A DNA stretch of 64,000 nt, taken from Astropecten irregularis. Taxonomy: Eukaryota > Echinodermata > Asteroidea > Paxillosida > Astropectinidae. The position numbers and the translations under genes were made by a program. Shown piece after piece: positions 9,647 through 21,450 of the stretch. Within the stretch, counting starts at the first letter, position 1. Each line of letters starts with the position of its first letter. Below the pieces are notes generated by a model. It had not been told where the DNA came from. It saw nothing but the letters and a program-made list of their open reading frames with translations, and searched no databases. Location of the stretch: assembly GCA_963971285.1 (NCBI GenBank), contig OZ020248.1, positions 18,848,001 to 18,912,000 on the forward strand. Direction: 5' to 3'.

Positions 9647-12600
9647 ATGACGCTCCACGTCCTTCTCACTGGCACTGTGCATATTTTCACTGCACTTTCG
9701 TTGTTTTTCTGTCTTGCCTGGCTGTTATTTGGCTGGTTTATGTCCATAGGATCTTGTTTTTACATCGCCATAGCTTTGCTTCTTGCCTCGGTTGTTACTC
9801 TGCTTGGGTTTCGTCTACGTCGACCAAGTGAGAGTCAGGTACGGTCATTCCTCGGAGATGGTTGGCCTGCCGTCAATATTGGTCACAGGGGTGCTGGGAC
9901 AGATGCGCCTGAGAACACACTCCCTGCATTCAGAGAGGTAAACAAAAAAGGAAATGAAGAATTTTCATTCAGCATGTAGGCCCTATAGGCCTAAGCCTAC
10001 GTCATTACATGTTGTTCAGTGTTCTTCCTCATTCCCATAGACATAGTTGCGGTGATCGTAACCCTTGGTCTGACATGGGGACTGGGTCCTAAGGATGTCA
10101 GACCAAGGGTAACGATCATCGCAATTACCTCATCACTGCTGGTACAGTGCCATTAAAAATAATTGGTAGGCCTAGTCCCATGGATGGCACGGGGTGTCGT
10201 TATCTAGATGCATATGCAGAAGGCATCTCACAGCTCACAAAGTACGGTAGGCCTACTTGTTCTACAAAAAGTACAAGCTCTAGCTTTAGGAGGCTCCTCC
10301 GGAGTGTGCTGTCATTTAGGGCCTGTTTGTGTAATGGAAAGGATCCCATATTTTGGGATCCACGTCCTATGCAGGGTATGCTAAAATGGGATCCGGATCC
10401 ACAGAATCTGTGATCCTTTGCATTATAAAACAAACAGGCCCTAAGTTGTGACCTTAGCATGCTTATAAATAAGTCTTTATGCTCGTACTACCTTCAATGG
10501 TATTTAAGCAGGTCAACTACTCGTATGCCCACCAACTCGTACGTACGTCTCTCAAGTAATTAATCAGAGTTTTACAATAGATTGGCCAGTTTTCCAGGTT
10601 TTTTTTATCAGAGTTTTTTGTGAGATGTCATTTGAGGGATAGGCCCTAGATATCTTTAAAAATTTCCTTTTTAGTGCATCTAGTGTAATTTTTTTCAAGG
10701 GATCTGGGTTTTTTTTCAAGGGATGGGATTTGTATTTTTAAGGGAAGGAAAAACCTTGACAAAAAACCTGTCATCCCATTTATCCTTCAAAAAATCCTTG
10801 AAATTCAGAGAAAAGTAATTTCATTGGAAATGGTGTACGAGTTGATCGGTGTCTGAGTTGGTCTCTGTACACGCAAGCTGGACAGTGTACGAGTTGATCG
10901 GCGTACAAGTTGACCAGTAATAGATGGTATTAGCCATGGAGGTCCTTCTTCATGGAAAATCAAATGATGTATTCAGGGATGTGAGTGGCCACAAAAAAAA
11001 AAATCTGAAAACACCACAGAAAGTCAAGTGCACATTTGAAATTTTTCACATTGTTAGTGTCAATTTCAACACATCCCTGAAGTTTGAATATTTCTAATCT
11101 TTATGTATCATTGAGATTACAACATTATATAATGAAAATCAATTTTGTGTTTGTTATTATCTAGTTGAGCAAGAATGGTTCCAGGTTTGTTGAATTTGAT
11201 GTTGCGCTGTCAAAAGAGGGCATCCCAGTGATTATACACGATGATACCGTGGACCGTACCACTAATGGAACGGGGGCAATAAAAGATCTGACTGTAGCTG
11301 AGATCATGAGACTGAACGCTTCTGCTAAACATCCTCTCAGGTTAGCTTCAAATTAATTCCTTTAAAATGCCATCTCATAAATAAGAAGCTTATTTTCGAA
11401 ATTCAGCTCACATACGATTAACTGAACAGATTTTACACCTTGATAGTTATAGATTTTGTATTTGAACCACAGGGAGAAGTTTCCGCAAGCTCTTGTGCCT
11501 ACATTGGAAGAAGCAACAATTGAATGTCTTGGGCTCGGCCTCAATATCTTCTTTGATGTCAAGGATTGGTCTTCCAAGGTGTGGCATCTTTCATAAATTG
11601 TTATTATATTTTGCTTGGAGTTAGGAAGGCCTGACGTTTCCTAGCAGAATCTTTCTCAAAGGCTAAATGACAAGAACATGCTAGTAAAGATACACAAATG
11701 GATGAGAGGATCGAGATAAAAGAGGGGTGTAGGGAGGGTGAGGGTGGGTAAGATCAAAGGCGAACAATAACACAATTGTGGAGGAGAATGGGTTTGAGGG
11801 AGCTGGGATTAACAATGAAGGTAATTAGAGGATTAGGGAAGATGGAGAAGTATGTGAAGTATAAAAAGCAGGGGTGGGGATACCTGTAGATGAGTGAAAA
11901 GGAGACAACAAAATGAAATATTAGTCATTTTCTTCCTGGATGATGAGGCCATGAGGTTGAATGGTCCGCAGAATTTTCATACAAACTTTCCCCCTACTCA
12001 GCCGAACCAAGTCTCTGCAGTGGCCAAGTGATTCAATGCCCTGCAAGATCATATCAGAAATTGTGTGGTATATTTTGACATTTAGTTATATTGTGAACAA
12101 ATGCCCTATGTGTCAAAACAAACATGGTCCATTCATTGTATGCACATTACATAGGATGTGTATTAATTGTTTGAGACAAACTGATAACTGTTCTTATAGT
12201 TTCATTGTTGTGTTTTTCGTCATGTAGATGGTGTATGCACTTGTTGACTTGTACAAGAGGCATCCTGAACTGTATGAGCATGGGATTGTGTGTTCCTTCT
12301 ACCCAATGGTGCCATATATGGTATTGTATAGTTCAATTGGTTAATATCTGCACACACACATAAAATGTTTGAAACAAGACTTTGAACACAGACAACTAGC
12401 ACTGTCAGCTATGTGTTCATTGATGTTAAATCTGCTGTTTGGATTGTGATTGAGATACAATTCATATCTTTCTTTGCCTGAAGTCAGGTTGTTGACAATT
12501 GAGAAATATTTTATGGGTTACCTTCAAAGAGCAAACCACACAGGGCTTTAAAGGTACTATCATACTTTAGTAGCAATACCAAAACAGAAATCTTCACTGA

Positions 12601-14639
12601 TTTACCTATAACTTACAGGGTATAAAGATGGTGATGGTAGAAACATACAGTTCAAAGTTTTCTGCCTTATATTTATCAAAAAAAGTGTAAAACCAATGAG
12701 CAAAAACAATTTTGATCTCAGGAAGATAAAAAACTCTTGTGAACAAATTTAATAATACTGTGGGCATTTTCACTGTTTTTGTGGGCACCGATGGGACTGG
12801 AAATTTCACAAATGACTGTTGCTGTATCTTTCTTCATATTTTTGCCTATGAATCTTCATTTTTTTTGACAAAAACACAAATATGAATTGAAATGACCTTA
12901 GAGTAGAGATGTTCAAATTTTCCCATGTTCATTATTTTGGTACCCCATCAAAAGTCCACAAACTTGTTAGTTTCTCTTTTACAAGCATCCACTGCCAAGG
13001 AAGTAAGGGTATTGTTAAGATGTTTAAACATAAGGAAAACAATTCTTGCTACACTACAGTAATTACCACCCATAGTTCAATTCTGCTGTTTCAATCAATA
13101 TTGAAATTTGGATTGACTTGATGACAGGTTCGTCGTGGGGATCCAGGGATAATGACGGCTCTGACAAAAGGCACCAAGATGGTCCAGCAAGTAGGGGGTT
13201 GTGATGGCGTTGGTCCCCTGTGGAAGCGATCCCTGTGCATCCTAGCTGATTACCTATTCCTATGGAGTCATGCTTCATGGCTATGGATTGTATGCGGCAA
13301 TAAGTTTACACTGCTAGACAAGAAGATAGTGGACCAGTGAGTAATACAGAGTACCGGTATATTTAGTGAGTTGATTGACAGTAGTGAATACGTTTACTCA
13401 GCATGAAGGAGTCACTTCTGTGATCTTTAGTCTTTAATTAGCCCCTTCTGTCTGGGAAGCATCTTTTAGCAGTTTGCCTCATGGCGTGAGAATATTCATG
13501 ATTGCTTTGTTAATTTTATTGAAATACATTGAAGGGGGCCTGTCTGGAACAAGAGGTTCAATGAACCTTTATTGTCCTTTTTATGAAGATGGTGGTGGTA
13601 GAAACATACCGTAAACATATTTCCAGCTGAAATGCTGTATTTATCCAGAAATTAGTGAAACAATGACCAAAAACAGTTTTGATCTCGGGGTAAGATCAAT
13701 CGATCTAATTAGCTGAAACCCGTAGTGAAATTGGCCTCAGTGAAGGAGTCATATGCTAGACCAATCCTAGTAACAACTCACCAAAGGTTACATCATCCTG
13801 CAGTCCAATGGTGATTTGATGTTGCTATTCACTAACATTGCACTTGGAGACAATTTTGGTGACAAAGAAAGTTTGCTTTACTTACTTAGGTTACTGGTAT
13901 TTTCAAAGTAGTTATGATCTGTTGACGTGATCAACCTTATGCACTAATAGGGCCTCTGATTTTCCATTTTAGAAAAGTGCACATTCCATTTCCCAAATCC
14001 TTGGATTCGGTTTCAGGCTTAAAAATTCGGTTTCAGACTGAACAAATCTGTTTCGTGCTTTTCAGTTCCAAAAAGTTGTATCACATGCAGTAAATTGCAT
14101 ACTGACTTTCACTGACTGTTTGGGCACTGCCACTGGAAAAGTGTTGTAAGTTTTGCACAGTGAAGACTAACTTGTCAGACTGTGTTTTGTCACATAAACA
14201 GTTAACTATTGCAAGACCAAACCATGATTCAGTTAGCCTAGGAAATGGAAGCAATCAGTTCACATAAATGATGCATTTTGTGAATTTAATTGGTGAATTT
14301 ACTTCATTCCGTTTTGAAAATGGAATTCCTTTTCAAGGAGCAGATTCCATGAATTCCGTCCGTTTTCCGTTTTTGCGGAAAATCAGTGATCCTACACTTA
14401 CAGGGTTACATATCCCATACTTGTTGCTTGCAAGGGTCAAATGGGTCTGAATCCTTACATAGTGTGTTATTTCTGTTTGACAGTGGATATCATTTGTTCT
14501 CCTTTGCAGAGACACTGCTGACTACTGGATGCAGCGTGGCATCAGAACTGTTGTATGGACTGTCAATGACAATACTGAGAAGGATTACTTCCATAGATGT
14601 CTACAGTGTGGCGTCATCACAGATTCTGTCCAACCGTAG
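9647..14639 (+). CDS. GDE1: Glycerophosphodiester phosphodiesterase 1, tandem copy B
   Basis: This is the downstream tandem paralog of GDE1-A and encodes the same kind of membrane phosphodiesterase. Six exons join in frame: 9647-9937, 11165-11340, 11473-11578, 12228-12320, 13128-13336 and 14510-14639, giving 334 residues. The first five exons have exactly the lengths of copy A (291, 176, 106, 93, 209); the last is 3 nt shorter. HRGAG (H80), VEFDV (E107, D109) and VIIHDD (H122) are intact. Exon 5 differs more ([27 protein letters not shown]) and the C-terminus ends DSVQP. The 3' half of exon 1, the first two thirds of exon 2, and all of exon 3 are nearly identical to copy A, whereas introns are not alignable by eye over most of their length. 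This copy also looks functional. Confidence 0.92.
10045..10126. repeat. Hairpin element in GDE1-B intron 1
   Basis: An 82-bp inverted repeat 108 bp after exon 1, homologous to 3026-3105. The loop (GGGGACTGGGTCC) is the reverse complement of the loop in copy A, so the element lies in the opposite orientation. Arm bases differ from copy A in a pairing-preserving way (CCCTTGG with CCAAGGG versus CCCTAGG with CCTAGGG). Confidence 0.85.
10316..10442. repeat. AGGGCCTGTTTGT foldback MITE
   Basis: Inverted ends TTAGGGCCTGTTTGT and ACAAACAGGCCCTAA enclose GGATCC-rich internal repeats. A diverged relative lies at about 60453-60595 in INTS1 intron 19. This copy is in GDE1-B intron 1. Confidence 0.75.
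10508..10922. repeat. Diffuse foldback around CAACTCGTACG
   Basis: Left part has GGTCAACTACTCGTATG and CCAACTCGTACGTACG; right part has GTGTACGAGTTGATCGG twice and ends in ACAAGTTGACC. The arms are imperfect and the middle is low-complexity T/A-rich. Probably an old foldback transposon in GDE1-B intron 1. Confidence 0.45.
12552..12898 (+). repeat. TTAA-target MITE, family A
   Basis: Diverged copy in GDE1-B intron 4. The TTAA is at 12548-12551, the left end is AGGTACTATCATACTTTAG, and the right end is eroded (ATGACCTTA). Interior landmarks of the family are present. Confidence 0.75.
13575..13700 (+). repeat. Partial family A/B MITE
   Basis: Internal fragment (ATGAAGATGGTGGTGGTAG, TATTTATCCAGAAATTAG, TTTTGATCTCGGGG) lacking both ends, in GDE1-B intron 5. 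The TTTTGATCTCGGGG junction points to family B. Confidence 0.6.
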
Positions 14640-15149
14640 TTTCTTGACTGCTTTTGGGTGAGAGATTCTAAGTGTAGTTTGAAATTTGATTCAAGTCTTT
14701 CCTTATTGGAGTTGCCACTTTTAATGAATTTGCAGAATGAATTTTACCTATTTGATCTTTTTAACTGTGCAATGAATGATTTAAGGTTTTGAAATCAAAT
14801 TGTTGACCAATTTCCATACATACATGTATGTATTATGAACCCTGCCTGTCTCTCATTGTGGATGTATACAGTAATGTTATATATGTGTCTTTATGTGATA
14901 CACAATGCACTATGCAATTTAGGGGCAAATCTGAGGATACTGGATATTATGTATTTTGTGCACTCGGGAATAAGAGGTCAGAGTATTAGTCTGTATATTT
15001 TTATCACTTCTTGTTGTTACAATGACACTGTTATCAGAGCCGAAATGTCATACGTGGACTTCGGTCTAAACTTGTTGTGGAAATGTTAACTCTTGAGGGA
15101 ATGCTGATTTTATAGGCCTATGGCAAAGGGCATGTACAACACTGCTAAA
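14640..15149. other. GDE1-B 3' flank
   Basis: Presumed 3' untranslated region and spacer. Unrecognised AT-rich sequence with scattered ACATGTA palindromes. No clear gene or repeat boundary is seen. Confidence 0.4.
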
Positions 15150-15505
15150 TGTGACAGAGCAGCTGCAGGCTGCTCTTCATAATGTGATTTGTCATGGATT
15201 AAAAACAAATCTTTGAAGTTTGCAGCTCAATTGACCATTGAAAACAGTAGGAAACAGCAAAAAAAACTGTTGTACATGTAATTGTTAAGGCAAATTGTGT
15301 GCGGGGAATAGCTGTCTCGTTTTTTATCTTTCCACGATCAAAAACGTTTTGGTGTTTAGTTTTACTCTTTTCTGAATAAATACAGCATTTCAGGCCGAAA
15401 AAATTTTACTGTATGTTTCTACCATGACCATCTTTATACCCTGTAAGTTGTACGTAAATCTGTGAAAATGTCTGTTTTGGTTTGTTACAAAAGTTGTATA
15501 TGCCC
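15150..15505 (-). repeat. Diverged family B MITE
   Basis: Copy of the family B layout in inverse orientation, from GCTCTTCATAATGTGATTTG to TACAAAAGTTGTATATGCCC. The ends are eroded and no clear TTAA pair remains. Confidence 0.6.
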
Positions 15506-15850
15506 TGTAAGAATTCCTATAAAGATTGAAAGGCAATTTAAAGTACAGCATTTGCTACTCTGTAGAGATCGATTGGGAGATTCCAATGGCTTTTAATGTG
15601 TATGTCAAATCACTACAGTTCCAATTAATTGCACCATGATTGATGGTGTTGAATACCAGTATTGTAAATTCCACAGATCAATTAATGTTTGTCTGTGTTA
15701 AACTTATATGTGTTACTTATAGTGATATCAGTTATATCCAGGTTGGGAACTGTGATCAAAAGGGAGAAAGGTCATTTTGCCTTGGTGGGGATGCAGTAGC
15801 ATAATTGTGGTGGTGTTTGTGCACCCTCCATTTAAAATCTACATTTTTAA

Positions 15851-16051
15851 CCCTAACCCTCTGCACCTACCACACAAGACAAGAGCTGTTTACCACACAT
15901 AACCACGGTCTCCATAGGGGGACTGGATCATAAGCCACGGCCATGCATTACCACACAAACCACACCATGGTGTATTGTAGTATTCAGGATACCACACTTA
16001 CCACGGGCAAGAACCATGTGTGGTAAACTGTGGCATGCAGGTGGGTTTGGG
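15851..16051. repeat. piggyBac-like MITE with CCCTAACCC ends
   Basis: About 201 bp between TTAA at 15847-15850 and TTAA at 16052-16055, starting CCCTAACCCTCTGCACC and ending GGGTTTGGG. It matches 7243-7419. Its right-hand TTAA is also the left TTAA of the adjoining family A MITE. Confidence 0.75.
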
Positions 16052-16055
16052 TTAA

Positions 16056-16399
16056 AGGTAGTATCATACTTTGGTAAGAAACCAAAACAGAAATGTTCAC
16101 AGATTTATGTATAACTTACAGGGTATGATGGTGGTGTTAGAAACATACTGTTAAAAACTTTTCTGCCTGAAATGGTGTATTTATCCAGAAATTAGTAAAA
16201 CAACCACCGAAAATCTTTTTGATCTTTTAAAAGATAAAAAAATACAAGAGAAAAGACTTAAGAAATACTGTGGCTGTTTTTCACTGTTTTCTCAAAAAGT
16301 GGGACTGAAATTTTCACAGATGACTGTTACTGTATCTGTCTTGATATTTTTTCCCATGAATCTTTATTTCTTGGATAAAAACCAAAGTATGATATTACC
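16056..16399 (+). repeat. TTAA-target MITE, family A
   Basis: Full copy: AGGTAGTATCATACTTTGG at the left, CCAAAGTATGATATTACC at the right, TTAA at 16052-16055 and 16400-16403. It abuts the piggyBac-like element and appears to have inserted into that element's own target-site TTAA. Confidence 0.85.
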
Positions 16400-16730
16400 T
16401 TAAAAGAACTTCCATAATTGGTGTTCCTTCCATTGTCTCTAGTGACCCCCTTTGAAATTTGGGAAATTTTATTTTACCCTAGTTATTAGCCACTTTATGG
16501 GCCACTGCCGCACCTCTGTGAAGATGCATTTTATAGAGCTCTATGACCAAGGGAACTGTGAATATCTTGACTCTGTTTATTCTGAAATGCTGCCCAAATC
16601 TCTTTTGGTGTTAAACGCAGTCTTATCTGCAAAGTTTGTGAGTTTTAAAGTTAATTATTGGATTGAAAGTTTTCATGAATATTTGACATTATTGTACTGT
16701 TATGTTTGAATAAATCTTTGGAATTATTGT

Positions 16731-16923
16731 TAAGAAAAATTGACTGGGTGGGATTGGAACCAGCAACCACCAGATTTCTGTACCAGTGCTCTACCAACTG
16801 AACTTTCCAGCTCTATATTGGCGGTGTCCCTAGTATTCAATTATCTTTCTTGATATGTTATTCCGGTAGTCACTGGTTCGAATCTCGCTCCAGTCAATTT
16901 TTCTTTATTCACTTTTCAATGAC
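16731..16923. repeat. tRNA-headed foldback element, collapsed
   Basis: The left arm reads inverted B box (GATTGGAACCAGC), inverted A box (CCAACTGAACTTTCC) and GGTGTCCCTAGTATTCAA. A shortened right arm returns as CACTGGTTCGAATCTCGCTCCAGTCA. Both arms end outward in the AAAATTGACTGG/CCAGTCAATTTT pair, so the element is palindromic with its centre deleted. Confidence 0.8.
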
Positions 16924-17472
16924 TTAAAATTTATCCTCTAAGTTTCTCATGTAATTATTTGATGATAATCTTTGACATGTTTTAATGTTAATTGACAGAA
17001 GGTGTATTTTTGCTTATTTGTGTGCCAGCTGTCAATTTTCCTTTAAATATTTTAAATAAAACGTTTGATATTATTGGTTGAAAAGCTGTTTGATTGAGTT
17101 ACATTGCCATTGGTGAAGTTCTTGGGTGACATTCCTGTGCAAAATGTAGGTGTATGAAGCGATCTTTCCTTCTTTCATTATTTCAAATCAAACACAGTTT
17201 TTGATCTTCCTGCTTGGATATGAATTCAAATCCCAACTCTGTTGTTTGTGGCTGGCTTTCATCATAACAATATACGTTAAGTTCCTCGTATTCAAAACGT
17301 TTCTTGTAGTTAAACCTAAGACTGACAGTGCGTGTTATACATGTATGTCGCATGTCTGCTGTTGTATTGCAGGTGCTCATATCCACTCACATTACGGGAT
17401 TCTATGAACAAAATCTCCATGTTAACTTACTTTTTACCATTTATTTATGCATCAGAAAAAAAAAATGCTTAA

Positions 17473-17829
17473 AGGTAGTATCATACTTTGGTAAGAAACC
17501 AAAACAGAAATTTTCACAGATTTGCGTATAACTTACAGGGTATGAATATGGTGGTGGTAGAAACATACCATTACAAATTTTCCGCCTGAAATGGTGTATT
17601 TATCCAGAAATAAGTAAAACAACGACCGAAAATCTTTTTGATCTTTTAAAAGATCAAAAATTAAAGAGAAAAGACATAAGAAATACTGCGGCCGTTTTTC
17701 ACGATTTTCTCAAAAAGTGGGCACCGTATGGGACTGAAATTTGCACAGATGACTGTGACTGCATCTTCCTTGATACTTGTGCCCATGAATCTGTACTTCT
17801 TTGACAAAAACCTAAAGTATGATACTACC
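17473..17829 (+). repeat. TTAA-target MITE, family A
   Basis: Well-preserved copy, 357 bp, TTAA at 17469-17472 and 17830-17833, with 5' AGGTAGTATCATACTTTGG and its inverse at the 3' end. Its interior is very close to 18581-18930 and suitable for a family consensus. Confidence 0.88.
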
Positions 17830-18150
17830 TTAAAGGGAACATTATTCTATGTCAATAATTTAGAACACCGAGACAAAATGTTAGAGTATTGATTCAACTG
17901 AATCTAAACGGCTGACACTAGCAACTGGAGACTATTGTCAATATTGGCACTTTTTGTGAGAGGTTGACAGAGATCAAACACCACATGATCAGACAAACAC
18001 CGATTTATTTGCCATTGGACAATAAGAGGCCAACTGTATCAAGCTTTGCTGCCATCCTGTCAACACCTCCATGGCCTAAGAGACATTGATCTGAAGTAAT
18101 CAATAAATATTCAACCAGCAGTAATGATTTTAGACGGAAAAGAGTGAAAG

Positions 18151-18455
18151 CAGGCGCGGTTCTACGGGGGGGGGGGGCTGTAGCCCCCCAAAAATTTTGT
18201 CTAGCCCCCCCAAAAAAAATGCAAGTGAAAAAACAAATTCTTGAAAATACTGGATTTTTTCAGTTATGAAGCGCCAATGACATAAAAAACGCGTTGTGTG
18301 GGCTATAATGTGCATGTCTTTCGACCCCTAATAAGACATAGCAGAAGCGAGTGTTAGAAGAACCCAAAATATTGGGTCTTCTAGCCCCCCCCCCCCCCCA
18401 AAAAAAATAATGGCTCTTCTAGCCCCCCAAAATGTTGCCTCTAGAACCGCGCCTG
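18151..18455. repeat. hAT-like non-autonomous element (CAGGCGCGGTTCTA)
   Basis: Ends CAGGCGCGGTTCTA and TAGAACCGCGCCTG are inverted and flanked by the perfect 8-bp duplication AGTGAAAG (18143-18150 and 18456-18463), as expected for hAT superfamily transposition. The interior has C/G homopolymer runs beside TAGCCCCCC motifs. Diverged or truncated relatives lie at about 28439-28594 and 28895-29053. No transposase is present. Confidence 0.85.
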
Positions 18456-18504
18456 AGTGAAAGTATCATGTTGATGGGCCTTAGTTGTAACATTTGTCAC
18501 TGTA

Positions 18505-18576
18505 TGTGGGCTGAAAGTTATACGTAAATCTGTAAACATTTATGTTTGGGTGTGTCACCAATCCTATACTGTACCT
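18505..18576 (-). repeat. Truncated family B MITE end
   Basis: Only the terminal about 70 bp remain (AAAGTTATACGTAAATCTG through CCAATCCTATACTGTACCT). It ends at the TTAA used as the left target of the adjacent family A copy at 18581. Confidence 0.7.
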
Positions 18577-18580
18577 TTAA

Positions 18581-18930
18581 AGGTAGTATCATACTTTGGT
18601 AAGACAGAAATGTTCACAGATTTACGTATAACTTACATGGTATGGAAGATGGTGGTGGTAGAAACCTACCGTTGAACTTGTTTCGCCTGAAATGGTGTAT
18701 TTATCCAGAAATTAGTAAAACAAAGACCGAAATTATTTTTGGTCTTTTAAAAGATCAAAAATAAAAGAGAAAAGACTTCAGAAATACTGCGGCCGTTTTT
18801 CACGATTTTCTCAAAAAGTGGGCACCGTATGGGACTGAAATTTTCACAGATGACTGTGGCTGCATCTTCCTTTATATTTTTACACATGAATCTGCATTTC
18901 TTTGACAAAAACCAAAGTATGATACTACCT
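18581..18930 (+). repeat. TTAA-target MITE, family A
   Basis: Well-preserved copy with TTAA at 18577-18580 and a degenerate TCAA after GATACTACCT. It abuts the truncated family B end, repeating the pattern of TTAA elements landing at each other's ends. Confidence 0.85.
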
Positions 18931-18933
18931 TCA

Positions 18934-21367
18934 AAGTGGTGTTTAATCCAGTTGCGTTTTTGCAGTTTCAAATTCTTCATTATTTTTGCAAATTTGCTCA
19001 TTTGTTTTCCTGAGCAATCATTTCATTTTGAAAACTAAGCAAGCTTGGGAACGGCTAGCGCCACACGTGAAGTTCTAACTGTCAAATTCGTTATAAAGCA
19101 TTATTGTCAATTCAAACATTCAAACTAAAATATAGACGACAGTAGGAATAGAATAAACGTTTGATGAAGTTCGATACATTTTATTTGGATTATTCCATGG
19201 CATATCTTGTTCTTTTACATTGTACTTTCATCAACACCTGTGGAGTGCGGCAGCCATTTTAGCACTTTCAGGTTTACATTGATTTTGATCGCTGCTATGA
19301 ACACCCATACTTATATTATAGGTTTTCCATGTTTTCCGGCCAATTTCATTATCACGCATTCGTATTGACGTGATTTTGCCTCCTCGGTTGAAACCGTCAC
19401 TCGATTCCACTTAAATGCATCCGTATTTATATCGCATTTCATTGAATTCAATTCAGCAGTCGTTCAGTTTAGCCATGCAAAATCGGCATTCAATTAAGCA
19501 CACTGCCAAAAGCCCTTACGAATTAGTATGCTGTTCGAATGGAAATTTAAATTGAAAGGCGATTCTTTGTATTTGTCTGACGTTTGTTTACATTTGCTTG
19601 CACATATTAAGTGAAATCGAATGACTATTTTGAGGTGCCTTACAGTTTAACGCGAAATGAAATGACGCAGCGTTAAAATTGTCCGCTCATTTGGAAAACC
19701 ATTTAAGTATTTTGTTCACTTGCCACCAATGAACAATCAACACTTACATTATTTTGTATGGCTAAATAGAATGCCCAACTACGTGCCAAACTCTGGCCGC
19801 AGCGAATTTGGACTGAATAGCAACACAAATTACTGACCTTTTTTTTTTTAAATTCAATCAGGGTTTTTTGGTTTTTTTTTTTTTGGGGGGGGGGTTTAGA
19901 AATTAATTATTGTCATGGACAATCGAATGCGCGTTGTCTGTAACTGCATGCACCTGCTCCAAAATCGAGACGCACGTTTCACTGTCCATTCAATTTTTTG
20001 TGAATTTACATGATCAGAACTTTACTTAAAACGGTAAGAATTAAAAATCGGCTGGGAAACCTATTTTTCCATATTTTAATAATTAGCCTTAAACTTCAAT
20101 AATAACTAATACCTTATGGTGTTCTAGACATAATCAATTATCTGAGCTGAGAAGGAGATAAATAATTTATTAATATTAATGATTTTAGCAAAGGCAAAGG
20201 AGAGAAGATTACTTTGTAATTTTGTTTTTAAACCACGACGTGACAAATTCAAAACAAGAAGGGCATGAAAATGTTTTACTAACTTGGGAATTTGAAAAAT
20301 GATATAACTTGTTGATTGCCCGTATTTGACAAACGATAATTCTGCTGCTGTCATGAAGTAAGAATACTATATATGCTCTATCCCGTATAAAACAATATTT
20401 GTATTAAATGTGTATAGAAAGGCATATGCTGAATGATTGTGCACGTTTCATGATAATGTAATTATGTGAACTATAACATAAGGTAGCACTTCCAGCATTA
20501 ACAGATAGGGATGCACCCAAGTAAATAGTCCCAAAATCCGTCGGGATTTCAAGAAGCCTACAGTCGATCGTAACTCGATTTAAGAAGGATAACCCATCGT
20601 ATCCTACGACTTCTAAGTGGGGCTGCAATGCATCATAAGTCCTACGATTGATACAATAATTACGATGAGTTTGGGGAAATCGCCCTCGTTTACTAGAACT
20701 TTACAATATCAAGGTTATCTGTATAGGCTAGATGAGCAAAATAGGCCCCAACATAAGTAAAGGCAGCCATTGAGTGCAATGATACAACCTCAACCGTGGT
20801 AGTTCAAATGGCGTAGCAATAGAAACAATACTCGATTGAAACTATATAGCGACATGTATGTTCATTTGAAGTTTTACTGTGAATCAGAGTCAAGCTGAAA
20901 TTGTTAACAAGTGGAGTCACTATCCAACTGCACTTCAGTAGCACTGAAAGCGCATTCTCCTGGCAGTGTCTCACTGTCATCTTGTTGTGATTATTATTGA
21001 GACAAGACGACTTTTGACCACCAAGAAGAGTCGAGCGCTGTAGATAATAAACCATTGCTATAAATATACAAAATCTGATCATTAATAGGCCCATAATTGA
21101 TACATGAAAAAATCACTTAATGTGAGTTTGGAAAAAAGTAAAGTTTAATTCTCCTCTCTAAACTATTCTCAAATTTTGGGAATAAAAATGCGTTGACATT
21201 TTAAGTCAACAACGGTTAAAACTAGTCAAAAGCTGACTAAACAAACATAATTTTTTTAATAAGAGTTGGCAGAAATTGTTTGATTTTGTAAAAGATATTC
21301 CACTTTTCCCAATGCAGGCTTGGTATATACTCTCAGATCCTCCCAAACACTGCACCGCCCTGTAGTG
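18934..21367. other. Unassigned AT-rich region
   Basis: About 2.4 kb without a recognised gene. It holds a T/G homopolymer stretch near 19838-19893 and a degraded GGTCGATTTC-family foldback at about 20553-20697 (ATCGTAACTCGATTT ... TTACGATGAGTTTG). The longest open frames (about 96 codons, 20804-21094 minus) resemble nothing known. Confidence 0.45.
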
Positions 21368-21450
21368 GGCTTTTTCGAAACAGAGGCTCAGGCTCAGACA
21401 CAGGCTCAGACACCATTTTGTGAATCCATTCTAAAATAACGGGTATTGAA
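21368..21450. repeat. GGCTCA foldback element, left part
   Basis: Left arm (CGAAACAGAGGCTCAGGCTC) and core start (CCATTCTAAAATAACGGGTAT) of the foldback family. The remainder continues at 22546-22710, so about 1.1 kb of other DNA lies within the element. Confidence 0.75.

Noticed and set aside
20804-21094. 96-codon minus-strand frame
   Set aside because: No recognisable family, no splice or promoter context, AT-rich neighbourhood; treated as chance.
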